64,000 nt of DNA, taken from assembly GCA_900554305.1 (NCBI GenBank), contig USGV01000003.1:21793-85792 (forward strand). The letters run 5' to 3'. The position numbers and the translations under genes were made by a program. This stretch comes from an uncultured Mycoplasmatota bacterium (GTDB taxonomy: Bacteria; Bacillota_I; Bacilli_A; RF39; UBA660). Position 1 is the first letter of the stretch. The number at the start of each line of letters is the position of its first letter. Below the pieces are notes generated by a model. The model made no database searches and was not told where the DNA came from. It saw nothing but the letters and a program-made list of their open reading frames with translations. Below, piece after piece: positions 53,892 through 63,287 of the stretch.

Positions 53892-55844
53892 TTAATTTCC
53901 TGATTTCATCTCAAACAATATATCGCGTAATTCCATAGCACGTTCGAAGTCTAAGGCTTTTGCTGCTTCTCTCATTTCTTGTTCTATTACATCTACTGTC
54001 TTTGCGAATTCTTTCTTGGCCATCTTCTTTGGTTTTTCTGCAGCTTTTTCATCCACGTTACTAATTACTTCTCTAATTTCCTTATTAATTGTTTGAGGAA
54101 TAATTCCATGTTTCTCATTATACTCTTCTTGAATCTTTCTACGTCTTGCAGTTTCTTCTATTGTCTCTTTCATAGAGTCTGTAATTTTATCTCCATACAT
54201 AATGACATGGCCATTGGCATTTCTGGCACAACGTCCTACTGTTTGAATTAAACTTCTAGTACTACGTAAGAATCCTTCTTTATCTGCATCTAATATCGCA
54301 ATAAGTGATACTTCGGGAATATCAATACCTTCACGCAACAAGTTAATTCCTACTACTACATCATACTTTCCAACACGTAGGTCATGAATAATTTGTAGTC
54401 TTTCTAACGTTTTAATTTCCGAATGAAGATATGCTACTTTGATATCTAGTTCCTTTAGGTAATTTGTTAGTTCTTCTGACATACGAATAGTTAATGTTGT
54501 GACTAAGACTCTTTCATTCTTTTCAATTCTATCTTTAATTTCTCCTACTAAGTCATCAATTTGTCCTTCTGTTTTTCTTACTTCAATTGTTGGATCTAGT
54601 AGTCCTGTCGGACGAATAATTTGTTCTACAAATTTTCCTCCTGTATGTTCTAATTCTAAATCTCCAGGAGTAGCAGACACATAAATAGCTTGATTAATCT
54701 TTTTCTCAAATTCATCATATTTTAACGGTCTGTTATCAAGTGCACTTGGAAGACGGAATCCATACTCTACAAGATTCATCTTTCTAGCTCTATCTCCATT
54801 ATACATTCCTCTAACCTGTGGTAGGGTAACATGAGATTCGTCTACCACTAATAAATAATCTTTTGGAAAGAAATCCATTAATGTCGTTGGAGTTTCTCCT
54901 TTTTTTCTACCAGCCATTGGTGCTGAATAGTTTTCAATGCCAGAACAGAAACCTGTTTCTTCTAACATTTCAATATCATAATTTGTTCTTTGCTCTAGTC
55001 GTTCTGCTGCTAATAGTTTATTATTTTCCTTTAATTCTTGTAATCTATCTTTTAACTCTTCTTTAATACGTACAATAGCAGCTTTTAACTTATCATCACT
55101 AACTACGAAGTGGCTCGCAGGAAAAAGACTAACATTCTTTTTGTTAGAAATGATTGCTCCTGTTAGAGTGTCGATTTCACTAATTCTATCAATTTCATTA
55201 CCAAAGAATTCTACTCGATATCCTGTTGTATTTTGGTAAGCGGGAATGATTTCCACAATATCTCCACGTACTCTAAAAGTACCACGTTTAAAATCTAAGT
55301 CATTTCTTTCATACATCATTTCTACTAGCTTTGTTAATATTTCATTTCTTTCAACTTCTTCTCCAACAGATAAAGTTAGCATTTTATTTCTATATTCTTC
55401 TACTTCTCCAATACCATAGATACAAGAAACACTAGCAACAACAATAACATCATCACGGGATAATAAACTACTGGTTGCTGCATGGCGCAATTCATCGATT
55501 TCGTCATTAATAGATGAATCTTTTTCGATATATGTATCTGTTGATGGAACATATGCTTCTGGTTGATAATAATCATAGTATGATACAAAGTACTCAACTC
55601 TATTTTCAGGAAATAATTCTTTTAGTTCTGAATAAAGCTGGCCTGCTAAAGTCTTGTTGTGAGCAAGTACTAATGTTGGTTTATTTACTTCTTTGATTAC
55701 ATTCGCAATTGTAAATGTCTTTCCTGTACCGGTTGCACCTAAAAGAACTTGTTCTTTTTTTCCTTCTTTAATACCTTCTACTAGCTCTTTTATAGCTTCT
55801 GGTTGATCTCCGGAAGGCTTAAATTTTGATACTAATTTAAACAT
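53892..55844 (-). CDS. uvrB: Excinuclease ABC subunit B
   Basis: 650 residues. P-loop [11 protein letters not shown], beta-hairpin region [12 protein letters not shown], helicase motifs VDESH and [22 protein letters not shown], and a C-terminal UVR domain [14 protein letters not shown]. It verifies damage and recruits UvrC. A good promoter (55904-55932) precedes it. uvrA is separated from it by the radical SAM and zincin-like genes, an unusual split. Confidence 0.98.
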   Translation of the reverse strand: MFKLVSKFKPSGDQPEAIKELVEGIKEGKKEQVLLGATGTGKTFTIANVIKEVNKPTLVLAHNKTLAGQLYSELKELFPENRVEYFVSYYDYYQPEAYVPSTDTYIEKDSSINDEIDELRHAATSSLLSRDDVIVVASVSCIYGIGEVEEYRNKMLTLSVGEEVERNEILTKLVEMMYERNDLDFKRGTFRVRGDIVEIIPAYQNTTGYRVEFFGNEIDRISEIDTLTGAIISNKKNVSLFPASHFVVSDDKLKAAIVRIKEELKDRLQELKENNKLLAAERLEQRTNYDIEMLEETGFCSGIENYSAPMAGRKKGETPTTLMDFFPKDYLLVVDESHVTLPQVRGMYNGDRARKMNLVEYGFRLPSALDNRPLKYDEFEKKINQAIYVSATPGDLELEHTGGKFVEQIIRPTGLLDPTIEVRKTEGQIDDLVGEIKDRIEKNERVLVTTLTIRMSEELTNYLKELDIKVAYLHSEIKTLERLQIIHDLRVGKYDVVVGINLLREGIDIPEVSLIAILDADKEGFLRSTRSLIQTVGRCARNANGHVIMYGDKITDSMKETIEETARRRKIQEEYNEKHGIIPQTINKEIREVISNVDEKAAEKPKKMAKKEFAKTVDVIEQEMREAAKALDFERAMELRDILFEMKSGN

Positions 55845-55903
55845 ATTTTTCCCTCCTTTTTTATATCGACCGAATAATATATTTGTTTATATCTCTCGGA
55901 AAT

Positions 55904-55932
55904 ATTCTAGCATTTATTGCATAATAAAACAA
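55904..55932 (-). promoter_or_regulatory. uvrB promoter
   Basis: TTGTTT (55927-55932), 17 bases, TAGAAT (55904-55909) with TG one base upstream. The -35 is in the terminator of the gene before. No SOS box was found. Confidence 0.65.
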
Positions 55933-55957
55933 GAAAGTACTTGTCATTTCTTGTTTT
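55922..55957 (-). terminator. Terminator after the 163-residue gene
   Basis: AAAACAAGAAA and TTTCTTGTTTT (55947-55957 with 55926-55936) on the minus strand, 10-base loop, short T-run. Confidence 0.65.
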
Positions 55958-55967
55958 ACTTTTACTT

Positions 55968-56459
55968 TCATCTTGTTCTTATTTTTATTAGTTCTTTTTC
56001 CATTTGATTAAACTGACTTCTAGGAAAAGTAAGCTTATTTAATGGTTCACTTAAATTTGGTATTCTATGTTGCCTTGCCCAGGGATTATGTTCTAGGTAT
56101 TGGTCTCTTAATAATCTTTGAACCCTTAAGTTTAAATAATCATTTCTAGTATTTATTGACATGCAAGCACTTTCTATATCCATATCAAAATATACAGTTA
56201 TATCTTCCGGAAGATATGGATTGCTGGTCTCTAAATGCAGATAACTACTACTTGGCGTTTTCATCCCTTGTAAATAAAACATTCCATTATCATTATAAAT
56301 AGGATGATACCATAATAACTCTCTATTTTCTTTTAAGATTTCTCTTATCTCTTTTAATGTTATTAATTGATCCTTACTTTTACTTTCCGCTGTTAGTGTT
56401 TGTTCTATTCTTTTATACATCTGTTCTGCTAGAGAAGAATATCTATAATCCTTATTCAT
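55968..56459 (-). CDS. Unknown soluble protein
   Basis: 163 residues, charged, Tyr- and Arg-rich, predicted alpha/beta (ITVYFDMDIESACMSIN in the centre) with a helical C-terminus. No signal peptide, membrane helix or catalytic motif. The start has GAAAGGAACG upstream and an extended -10 promoter, TTGCTT-17-TAAAAT (56487-56515). No family recognised. Single-gene unit. Confidence 0.65.
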   Translation of the reverse strand: MNKDYRYSSLAEQMYKRIEQTLTAESKSKDQLITLKEIREILKENRELLWYHPIYNDNGMFYLQGMKTPSSSYLHLETSNPYLPEDITVYFDMDIESACMSINTRNDYLNLRVQRLLRDQYLEHNPWARQHRIPNLSEPLNKLTFPRSQFNQMEKELIKIRTR

Positions 56460-56486
56460 AATATCGTTCCTTTCTTTCGGCTTTTT

Positions 56487-56515
56487 ATTTTAACATTTTA
56501 TGACTAACAAAGCAA
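56487..56515 (-). promoter_or_regulatory. Promoter of the 163-residue gene
   Basis: TTGCTT (56510-56515), 17 bases, TAAAAT (56487-56492) with TG one base upstream, minus strand. Confidence 0.6.
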
Positions 56516-56549
56516 GAAAGTATTATAGTTTATACAATTATAAAAACGC

Positions 56550-56578
56550 TTTACTTTTTTCTGTTTTTTATCTATAAT
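56550..56578 (+). promoter_or_regulatory. Promoter of the 122-residue gene
   Basis: TTTACT (56550-56555), 17 bases, TATAAT (56573-56578). Confidence 0.6.
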
Positions 56579-56603
56579 GGAAGAACACGCAAGGAGGCGA
56601 ATC

Positions 56604-56972
56604 ATGAGACAAAATCATTCTAATTTAATTCAAGGTAGCTATGATTTATTACTATTAGATGAGGATGTTCCTAAAGAGTATTTTACTTCTAACACATCTG
56701 TTCATGCTAAAGCAGTGGAATTTGTCCCTGAGTTAAATAGAATAGAAATGGAACTATACTTAAAAAACAAAAAGTCTTCAGGTCAGCAAATGCTATATGT
56801 ATCTCTTAACCCATTGCGATTAGCAATTGCTAATGAATACTCTGTAGATACTTGTTTTTTAAATAATGGTATCAATGATATTATGGATTTTGATAAAAGC
56901 TATGAGATTCCATATACTAAAGTATTAACATTAGAACATTCTGCTGAAAAACACTCTACCGAAAATAAGTAG
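56604..56972 (+). CDS. Unknown small protein
   Basis: 122 residues from ATG 56604, preceded by AAGGAGG; the frame extends to 56577, but that ATG overlaps the -10 box. Soluble, mixed strands and helices, with YDLLLLDEDVPKEYF and MLYVSLNPLRLAIAN. No recognised family, no signal peptide. Single gene between divergent and convergent neighbours, closed by a strong terminator. Confidence 0.65.
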   Translation: MRQNHSNLIQGSYDLLLLDEDVPKEYFTSNTSVHAKAVEFVPELNRIEMELYLKNKKSSGQQMLYVSLNPLRLAIANEYSVDTCFLNNGINDIMDFDKSYEIPYTKVLTLEHSAEKHSTENK

Positions 56973-56986
56973 AGTGTTTTTTATTT
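56949..56986. terminator. Bidirectional terminator between small gene and GT8 gene
   Basis: AAACACTCTAC (56949-56959) pairs with GTAGAGTGTTT (56969-56979), then TTTATTTT; A residues on the left serve the minus strand. Confidence 0.8.
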
Positions 56987-56988
56987 TA

Positions 56989-57993
56989 TTATTTTTTATT
57001 TCGATTAGTTTTTTTTTGCTTATAGAAAGTTAGGGCTGTTTTTTTTACTATTCCTTGCAGGCATTCTGGAGTATAGCTTTTTAATAAGAAAAGACTATTA
57101 AACAATCTTGGATTTGTGGATAAAAGTTTTTTCATCGAATCCAACTCTTGTAGTTCAAACTCAGGATTTACTTTATATAAATTTCTTCTAAATATATCAT
57201 TATATGGGTTAACTTCATTATCTGTCCATGGTTTTATTCCTAATAATCCATAACTATGTAATATTTTAGGGGCTTTTTTTGCAGCTATTATTTCTGCTGT
57301 ATCTCTTTTTATTTTTTTACAATACAAATCAAGTGTTACTCCATTCATCATACTAACTGATGGTGGTAGATTATAACTCATTGGCATCTCTTCTATTTCT
57401 TTTCCTAATACATAATTTAATATATCCTGATCTGGATAAGTTAACTTTTTCGTTGGATTATCTCGAACAAATTTTATTATTTTTTCTTCACAGTTCTCTT
57501 TTTTCCACCAATTTGTGTTGATTTTCAATACCCCAGAATTAAAATATCTTGCCACTCCAAGTTGATCCAGATAGGAAGGTGCAGCATTGTCTAATACTGC
57601 ATGAATTTTACCATTATATCCATTTAATTCTGCTAAATTATCAACTACTATAGTATCCGAATCTAAATATAGCAATTCCTCTATTTCATCTATTTGATCC
57701 CCTAATACTTTTTGAAAAAAAAGTCTAGCGTTAGCAGCCTGTGTATTTTGCCAACCTGGTATTCCATATTTTTCTAAATGAAAACTTTCTATTGGATAGA
57801 TTGATAAATGGACATTAGGATATTCTTTGACTATTTTTTCTATTAGAGCATAATCTTGTACGTTCAAATTTTCTGTCATAAAATAAATATCTAATTTTTT
57901 TCCGTTTACATTTTCTATTAATGAAAGCATCGAAGCTAATGTTATTGTTAAATAATCTTTATTTGTTGCATATAATATTCCTGTATTTTTCAT
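56989..57993 (-). CDS. Family 8 glycosyltransferase
   Basis: 334 residues from ATG 57993 (AGGTGA 4 bases upstream; a GTG at 58008 lies before that site). GILYATNKDYLTITLASMLSL starts the GT-A fold, the metal DxD is LYLDSDTIVV, then ARYFNSGVLKIN, DQDILNYVL and KILHSYG match GT8. It probably adds hexoses to lipopolysaccharide- or teichoic-type glycans or proteins; acceptor unknown. A basic tail (KQKKTNRNKK) suggests membrane attachment. Confidence 0.9.
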   Translation of the reverse strand: MKNTGILYATNKDYLTITLASMLSLIENVNGKKLDIYFMTENLNVQDYALIEKIVKEYPNVHLSIYPIESFHLEKYGIPGWQNTQAANARLFFQKVLGDQIDEIEELLYLDSDTIVVDNLAELNGYNGKIHAVLDNAAPSYLDQLGVARYFNSGVLKINTNWWKKENCEEKIIKFVRDNPTKKLTYPDQDILNYVLGKEIEEMPMSYNLPPSVSMMNGVTLDLYCKKIKRDTAEIIAAKKAPKILHSYGLLGIKPWTDNEVNPYNDIFRRNLYKVNPEFELQELDSMKKLLSTNPRLFNSLFLLKSYTPECLQGIVKKTALTFYKQKKTNRNKK

Positions 57994-58042
57994 ATATTCA
58001 CCTGTCACATTATACTAACTAATTTTTTTTCGTTCGTCAACT

Positions 58043-58064
58043 AAATGTCTATATTTCGACATTT
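58043..58064. repeat. Hairpin with 0A-like box in a divergent intergenic region
   Basis: AAATGTC (58043-58049) and GACATTT (58058-58064) form an inverted repeat with 8-base loop and T-run, but no plus-strand gene precedes it, so it is probably not a terminator. TTCGACA (58055-58061) is the reverse complement of the Spo0A box core. Confidence 0.35.
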
Positions 58065-58108
58065 TTTCTGGAAATTAGTGATACAATAAGGAAAAGATGG
58101 TGGAAAAA

Positions 58109-58960
58109 ATGGATAAGTCACAGTACTTACAAATCGCTAAAAAAATAAATTTAGCTAATTTTGATGATTTTATGGATCATTATAATTTAACGCAAGGACA
58201 ATTACTTGGTATAATTGATAGTGCTCTTCATACTAATATTTCTTTATTGCAGGCTACTTCTTTAAAAAAGATTTTGCAGAAAAAACAGTCATTATTTCAA
58301 CTTACTGATACTAAAGTTGGAATTGTTTCGGATATTCATATTGGTCATTCACAAATGAATTGGGATTATGTTTATCGTGCTTATGACTTTTTTGCTGAAA
58401 ATGATATTTTTACAGTTTTTAATCTTGGAGATTTATTTCATGGGTTTTATTATAAAAGTAAGAATAATCCTAATCGTTCTGTTTTTGAATGTTATAGTCA
58501 ATTAGTTGATTTTGAAACACATTATCCTGCTGGGTTTACTACGTTTTTAATACATGGTAATCATGAAAAAAGATTTGAAGAGGTTGGCATGGATTTATGG
58601 GAACATATTCCAGCAAGAAGAGATGATGTTTTTTCTATTGGTGAAGGAAGGTGTTGTGTTACTTTAGGTAAGTCTATTTTATCTTTAAATCATCCTACTT
58701 TAACAAAAGATTTTATTCCACCAGATAATAATGTACTTTTATCACTAGCAGGACATGGACATGCTTTTTATAAAAATAAAAAGCATCTTTCTGTTACCAC
58801 TTGTAGTGATTTTGCTTTAGAAAAAAATTCATATGGGTTAGCAGTTCCTGGTTTTGCTATTTTAGAAGATAACGGAAAGCAGTTAAATTTTAAGGGATAT
58901 TCTTTAGAGGAGAAAGAGCCCCGGGAAGTTCTACAGTATAGTTTTGTTAAAAAAAGATAA
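58109..58960 (+). CDS. Calcineurin-like metallophosphoesterase
   Basis: 283 residues from ATG 58109 (GGTGG 5 bases upstream); ATG 58097 with AAGGA is an alternative. Motifs in order: SDIHIGH, NLGDLFHG, HGNHEKRF, SLNHPTL and GHGHAF, giving a complete two-metal site. The N-terminal 70 residues are helical and unlike most relatives. Substrate cannot be inferred. TG-A-TACAAT just upstream is a probable extended -10. Confidence 0.88.
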   Translation: MDKSQYLQIAKKINLANFDDFMDHYNLTQGQLLGIIDSALHTNISLLQATSLKKILQKKQSLFQLTDTKVGIVSDIHIGHSQMNWDYVYRAYDFFAENDIFTVFNLGDLFHGFYYKSKNNPNRSVFECYSQLVDFETHYPAGFTTFLIHGNHEKRFEEVGMDLWEHIPARRDDVFSIGEGRCCVTLGKSILSLNHPTLTKDFIPPDNNVLLSLAGHGHAFYKNKKHLSVTTCSDFALEKNSYGLAVPGFAILEDNGKQLNFKGYSLEEKEPREVLQYSFVKKR

Positions 58961-58982
58961 AGTCTACACTCTATCTTTTTTT
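58949..58982. terminator. Bidirectional terminator after metallophosphoesterase and HAD genes
   Basis: AAAAAAAGATA and TATCTTTTTTT (58949-58959, 58972-58982), with inner AGT/ACT, and T-runs on both strands. It covers both stop codons. Confidence 0.75.
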
Positions 58983-59762
58983 CTTTAATGTTAATACAAA
59001 TTCTGCAATACCATCTTCCTCATTAGAAGTTGTTATTGCTTTTGCTTGGTCTTTTACTTCAGGAAGAGCATTTCCCATGGCTACACCTAAACCTACACTT
59101 TCGATTATCTCCAAATCATTTAGCCCGTCTCCAAAGAAAATCATTTTCTCCGAAGAAACTCCTAGATTGTCGCCTAGATGCTTTAAAGTATGTGACTTAT
59201 TTATATTTTTGGGATTAATAATTAACCATTGCCTATCGTCTTTTGAGTCCTGCATTACAAAACAATTAATATCCGGAAAGTTAGTACTTATCCATTTATA
59301 ATGTTTTCTTGCTTCTTCTCCTGACTTTAGAAAAATATTCATTCTGGCAATTTTTTCATGTACTTCACTAACAGAATCGATATCGATTATGAATGGTAGA
59401 TTACTTTTCTTTTTTTGCTTATAAATATAGTACTTGTTTCCTGATATTATATCTATTTGAGTAGCATATTCTTCTACCGCTTTCGTAATTTTTTCTGCTT
59501 CTTGTTGTTCTAAAAAACCCATCCATTCATCTGTGTCTTCCTCTGGATTATATATAGAAACCCCATTGTTAATAATAATATAGTTAAACATATCAATTGG
59601 TACAACATCCCTTAACCCATCTAAAGTCCTAGCTGTTGCTCCAACGATATAGTAACCTTCTTTTTTTAATTCTCGTAATACTTTTTCTGTTTTAGGGCTT
59701 ACTTTTTTATCATCTGTTAATAAGGTTCCATCAAAGTCCATTGCAATAATTTTATATTTCAT
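58971..59762 (-). CDS. Cof-type HAD phosphatase
   Basis: 263 residues from ATG 59762. HAD motifs: AMDFDGTLLTDD (nucleophile Asp), GATARTLDGL, a Lys near SHTLKHL, and FFGDGLNDLEII. The type IIB cap lies at about 85-190. Members dephosphorylate sugar phosphates, flavin or pyridoxal phosphate; which one is unknown. A near-consensus promoter precedes it. Confidence 0.92.
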   Translation of the reverse strand: MKYKIIAMDFDGTLLTDDKKVSPKTEKVLRELKKEGYYIVGATARTLDGLRDVVPIDMFNYIIINNGVSIYNPEEDTDEWMGFLEQQEAEKITKAVEEYATQIDIISGNKYYIYKQKKKSNLPFIIDIDSVSEVHEKIARMNIFLKSGEEARKHYKWISTNFPDINCFVMQDSKDDRQWLIINPKNINKSHTLKHLGDNLGVSSEKMIFFGDGLNDLEIIESVGLGVAMGNALPEVKDQAKAITTSNEEDGIAEFVLTLKKKR

Positions 59763-59782
59763 AATCTTCACTTCCTAACAAA

Positions 59783-59811
59783 AGTATAGCTATTGATACC
59801 TAATTTATCAA
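59783..59811 (-). promoter_or_regulatory. Promoter of the HAD gene
   Basis: TTGATA (59806-59811), 17 bases, TATACT (59783-59788) on the minus strand. Confidence 0.8.
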
Positions 59812-59831
59812 GTTAAAAGATGTATAATTAC

Positions 59832-59865
59832 ACTAAAAAAGAGCAAATATTAATTTTGCCCTTTT
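59832..59865 (-). terminator. Terminator after the RNB-like gene
   Basis: AAAAGGGCAAA and TTTGCTCTTTT (59855-59865 with 59837-59847; one G-T pair) followed by T residues on the minus strand. Confidence 0.75.
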
Positions 59866-62357
59866 TGATTTCTTTTATATGATTTTACCATTCTATAAAC
59901 CTGTCTATCATTATGACTGCTTAAGCAAGATGGTACATATTCATGATTACTGTTTAACTCTTGTAATATTTTTTTTACTTCTTCTCCTGCTTCATCTGGG
60001 TTATATCGTTGTTCTTGTATTCTATGTAATGTTTCTAATAAGTAGGTTCCTTCTAATGTCATTGAATCTGTTTCTATTTTACTCAATTCTGTTTTATTAG
60101 GAATGTAATAAGTAGATGTTGGCTCTTTTTGATTTAAAATATCATAAATTCTATGGGCTGTTGGTTTAGGAATTTTTGATAATATCTCACATGTGTTATT
60201 ATGATTTCTTTCTATTAATTCTTCTTGATTTGGTATTGTAGATTTATAAATGAATGGAATTTTTCCTGCTTCTAAACGACTTGATATTTTTTTTGATAAA
60301 TGACTAGAAATTAAATCCTTCATACTGCCTTGAAAATACTCATTATTTTCTGTTTCTGCATTTATTTGTAATAGTCTAAGCCAATTTGCCATTTCTTTTA
60401 GTTCAGGATATTTTCTATATTGTTCTTGGTCACTTTCACTGAAATAGTTTTGTATTAAGATATTCGCAGGAGTAATTTCACCGTGATATAATTCATTATC
60501 GTTACCAATTCCTGTTTGAAAAGAATATGTAGGATAGATTCTTGTAGTATCTAATTTAGGAACCTGTTCAGATCCTTCTTTTATATCATTGAAAAAGTCT
60601 GAATTCTCATTTACAATTCTTGTTGTATCTAATACATGAACCCCTATTTTTCTACTGCCATCCATTTGATATTCTATTGAAAATGCATAAGGCTCTAAGC
60701 CTTCCATTTGGAATGTTCTAATTGTATCATTTGGTATAAATTCAGGATAATTACGATTTCTATTTTGTGCAACACCTGTGTCTAAAGCATATTGATAGGT
60801 TTGTTCTTTATCTATTCTATTTTGTTCAGATTTAGGCGTACTCTTAGTTTTAGTTATAGGATGAATATAATTTATTTCATTAATATCTTGTAATACTTGA
60901 TTTGTATTTTGATATCCTTTTCCTTTTATATATTCTCTAAACTCTTCTAGTCTTTGATTATACTCCACTAATTCTCTCGATGTTAATCTTGCTCCTTGTT
61001 TGATAAATTGTTTTAATATTTCTTTATAATAACTTGGTTCTATATAATCTTTCTTTTGATTTAGTAGTTTTAGTTTATAGTTTTTAATAAATTGATCTAG
61101 AATATATAATGTGACATGTTTTCTTTCAGTAATCCTTACTTTTTTTCTGCCTTTTCCTTCTTTTATTTTTATAGCTTGTCTCGCATTTTTAAACTCTTCA
61201 ATTTCTAATAGTTTTTTAATATATTCATAATTTCTATCATCATTTAAAAGAACTTTTAAAATATCGAAATATGCTCTAGTATCTTCATCTTCTATATAAA
61301 TTAGAGGTCTCATATCTTCAATTGCTGTTTCTAAGTGTTTTAAGAATCTTTTTTCTGTATCTTTAGCAGATGTATCACTTTTTCCTATTTGATTTCTTTT
61401 GGTTTTAATTACCTGTTTAGCTAATGTTATCATTTCATCTAGTTGAAACCTTGGTAGAGTTTTCATTTCTTTTAATAGTATTTTTACTTCTTCTGGTAGT
61501 CCATTTTGTAGGCTAGATATTAAAGATATGTTGTATTTTCCGTTATCTATATCCTGTAAAAATTTTTGATATCTTTCTTCAATTTCATTTGTTGGTATTA
61601 TGAATTCTCTACTCTCTAATAATTCTTCTGTAGTTATTTCTAATCTATCTACTTTTGATAATTCTATACTTTCTACTTCTTCTAGTTCTTGTAGAAGTTT
61701 TATCATTGTTTTACTTCGATTTGCACGATTGATGATTTCTTTTAGTTTTTCTTCATAAGGTTGATACATTTCTTTCGTTGGAGGCATTGTTTTAGACCAA
61801 GGCATCAAGTATTTTCTCGTTGGATTTTTCTTCTCTGCTTCCATTTCTTGCATATTTTCCGTTGTAGATAATTCTATATCTAATAGCTCTGCTACATCCT
61901 CTAAATATCTAAAGGCTAATTCTCTTAATAGATCAATTCTGTCTCTATGCACTTTTGAAGTTAGATATGTATCAAATAATAACTTGGTTTCTCTATCTAA
62001 CCAATAATTACTTTCTTCAATATTTTCAATTAATAATTGTTTTTGACTTTTTGTATCTGTTACTGTGTTATATGCCTTCTTACGTAACTGAAGAAATTTT
62101 TGATACGTAAGTTCTAGTCTCTTATTCGTAGCATTCTGTTCAGCAACTAATTCTCTTTTTCCTGTTGCGGCATATTTCCTTTTTGCAGATGTTGCTTTTC
62201 TTTTTCTGTTATTTAATTCTTTACCAATTAATGATAATGTTTCTTTCGTTATCTTTACTCCTAAGATGTTTTCAATTTCTTCTACTGTTTCTACTCTGTC
62301 TAATAATTCAATTGATAGCTTTACGATTTCTTTTTGTCCTAATTTCTTCTTTTCCAT
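59850..62357 (-). CDS. Divergent RNB (RNase II)-domain protein with long helical N-terminus
   Basis: 835 residues. About 1-510 is charged and helical with no recognised domain (KRKATSAKRKYAATGKREL near 60 is basic). About 520-800 resembles the RNB domain: ALDTG, AFSIEYQMDGSRKIGVHVLDTTRIV (compare AISIE...GVHIADVSxYV), YPTYSF and KIPFIYKSTIPNQEEL (compare LPFLYRVHEPP). The cluster of Asp that binds Mg (DIDDA) reads LEPYA here, so exonuclease activity is doubtful. No cold-shock or S1 domain is seen. Possibly an RNA-binding pseudo-enzyme. Single gene. Confidence 0.65.
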   Translation of the reverse strand: MEKKKLGQKEIVKLSIELLDRVETVEEIENILGVKITKETLSLIGKELNNRKRKATSAKRKYAATGKRELVAEQNATNKRLELTYQKFLQLRKKAYNTVTDTKSQKQLLIENIEESNYWLDRETKLLFDTYLTSKVHRDRIDLLRELAFRYLEDVAELLDIELSTTENMQEMEAEKKNPTRKYLMPWSKTMPPTKEMYQPYEEKLKEIINRANRSKTMIKLLQELEEVESIELSKVDRLEITTEELLESREFIIPTNEIEERYQKFLQDIDNGKYNISLISSLQNGLPEEVKILLKEMKTLPRFQLDEMITLAKQVIKTKRNQIGKSDTSAKDTEKRFLKHLETAIEDMRPLIYIEDEDTRAYFDILKVLLNDDRNYEYIKKLLEIEEFKNARQAIKIKEGKGRKKVRITERKHVTLYILDQFIKNYKLKLLNQKKDYIEPSYYKEILKQFIKQGARLTSRELVEYNQRLEEFREYIKGKGYQNTNQVLQDINEINYIHPITKTKSTPKSEQNRIDKEQTYQYALDTGVAQNRNRNYPEFIPNDTIRTFQMEGLEPYAFSIEYQMDGSRKIGVHVLDTTRIVNENSDFFNDIKEGSEQVPKLDTTRIYPTYSFQTGIGNDNELYHGEITPANILIQNYFSESDQEQYRKYPELKEMANWLRLLQINAETENNEYFQGSMKDLISSHLSKKISSRLEAGKIPFIYKSTIPNQEELIERNHNNTCEILSKIPKPTAHRIYDILNQKEPTSTYYIPNKTELSKIETDSMTLEGTYLLETLHRIQEQRYNPDEAGEEVKKILQELNSNHEYVPSCLSSHNDRQVYRMVKSYKRNQKGQN

Positions 62358-62491
62358 AAACTATAGTCCTTTACTTAAAATTTATCTATATAAAACATCT
62401 CTGTTTGTTTTTAAGCACACTAGTTTCTTTTGACTTTATCATACTCTTTTATTTGTTTATTTACAATCTTTTATTTTCTTTATATTTATGG

Positions 62492-62497
62492 TATAAT
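62492..62497 (+). promoter_or_regulatory. Extended -10 of the kinase-fold gene
   Basis: TG-G-TATAAT, 29 bases before the ATG; no clear -35 at the usual distance. Confidence 0.55.
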
Positions 62498-62525
62498 AAT
62501 AAGCCTTAAAGCGAGGAGATATATT

Positions 62526-63257
62526 ATGGTTCCTATTTACATTAATGATAAAGAGTATTTTATTTATCCTAAAACTGATTATTTGGATGCTGGTGCTAGC
62601 GGTAAATGTTACAAAGTTTGTGATGATGACCGTATCTTAACAGTAAAACTATATTTAAGTGAGTCTGCTTTAAGTGGTGAAGAAGTCTTTTTCCCTGATG
62701 AAGAAACCCTAGAAAAGTTAATTCAATTGTCACCTTATACCAGTCCTATTTTATTAAGCAATTATCTGGTAAGAGATGGTAAGGGAAACTATATTGGGTG
62801 TGCTAGAGACTATATAGAAGCATCTTCTCCTAATGCTACAGAAGCAGTTTTTCAACTTCCTAAAGAAAAAGCATTAGAACATTTTCAGAAAATCGAAGAA
62901 AAAATTCCAATTTTTGATGAAAATGGTATTTTGCTTGATGATTGGAATTCTTATAATATTATGCTTGGTAGAGTGGCGAACGGTGATGAAAAATTATATG
63001 TTTTTGATGACAGTAGTTATAGCCTTTCTTCTCATTATGGACAATCTAATCATCGTGAATTTACTCATTTAATTGAAGATATGATTGAAGAATATTTGAT
63101 TATATATGGTCTAGAACGAGTTAGACCTTATGTTGTTGATAAATTAAGGGCATCTTATACTCCTGTACATTTTTTTGAAGATATTAGTAATCATTCTAAT
63201 ACTTTAGGAGAAGGAGTTTTACAATATGCTAAAAAGATGAAAGATAGATATTATTAA
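62526..63257 (+). CDS. Small protein with a kinase-like fold
   Basis: 243 residues from ATG 62526 (GAGGAG 7 bases upstream); the frame is open further back to 62430 but that part overlaps the promoter. GASGKCYKVCDDDRILTVKLY (23-43) resembles a Gly-rich loop plus the ATP-binding Lys; DDWNSYNIML (138-147) resembles the DxxxxN catalytic loop and VFDDSSY (159-165) the DFG site. So it may be a minimal protein-kinase-like phosphotransferase, or an inactive relative. No known subfamily recognised. Cytosolic. Confidence 0.65.
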   Translation: MVPIYINDKEYFIYPKTDYLDAGASGKCYKVCDDDRILTVKLYLSESALSGEEVFFPDEETLEKLIQLSPYTSPILLSNYLVRDGKGNYIGCARDYIEASSPNATEAVFQLPKEKALEHFQKIEEKIPIFDENGILLDDWNSYNIMLGRVANGDEKLYVFDDSSYSLSSHYGQSNHREFTHLIEDMIEEYLIIYGLERVRPYVVDKLRASYTPVHFFEDISNHSNTLGEGVLQYAKKMKDRYY

Positions 63258-63287
63258 AAGAAGTGTTTTTTGCACTTCTTTTATTTT
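63257..63287. terminator. Bidirectional terminator between kinase-fold and DUF4173 genes
   Basis: AAAAGAAGTG (63257-63266) pairs with CACTTCTTTT (63274-63283), followed by ATTTT. It overlaps both stop codons. Confidence 0.8.
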
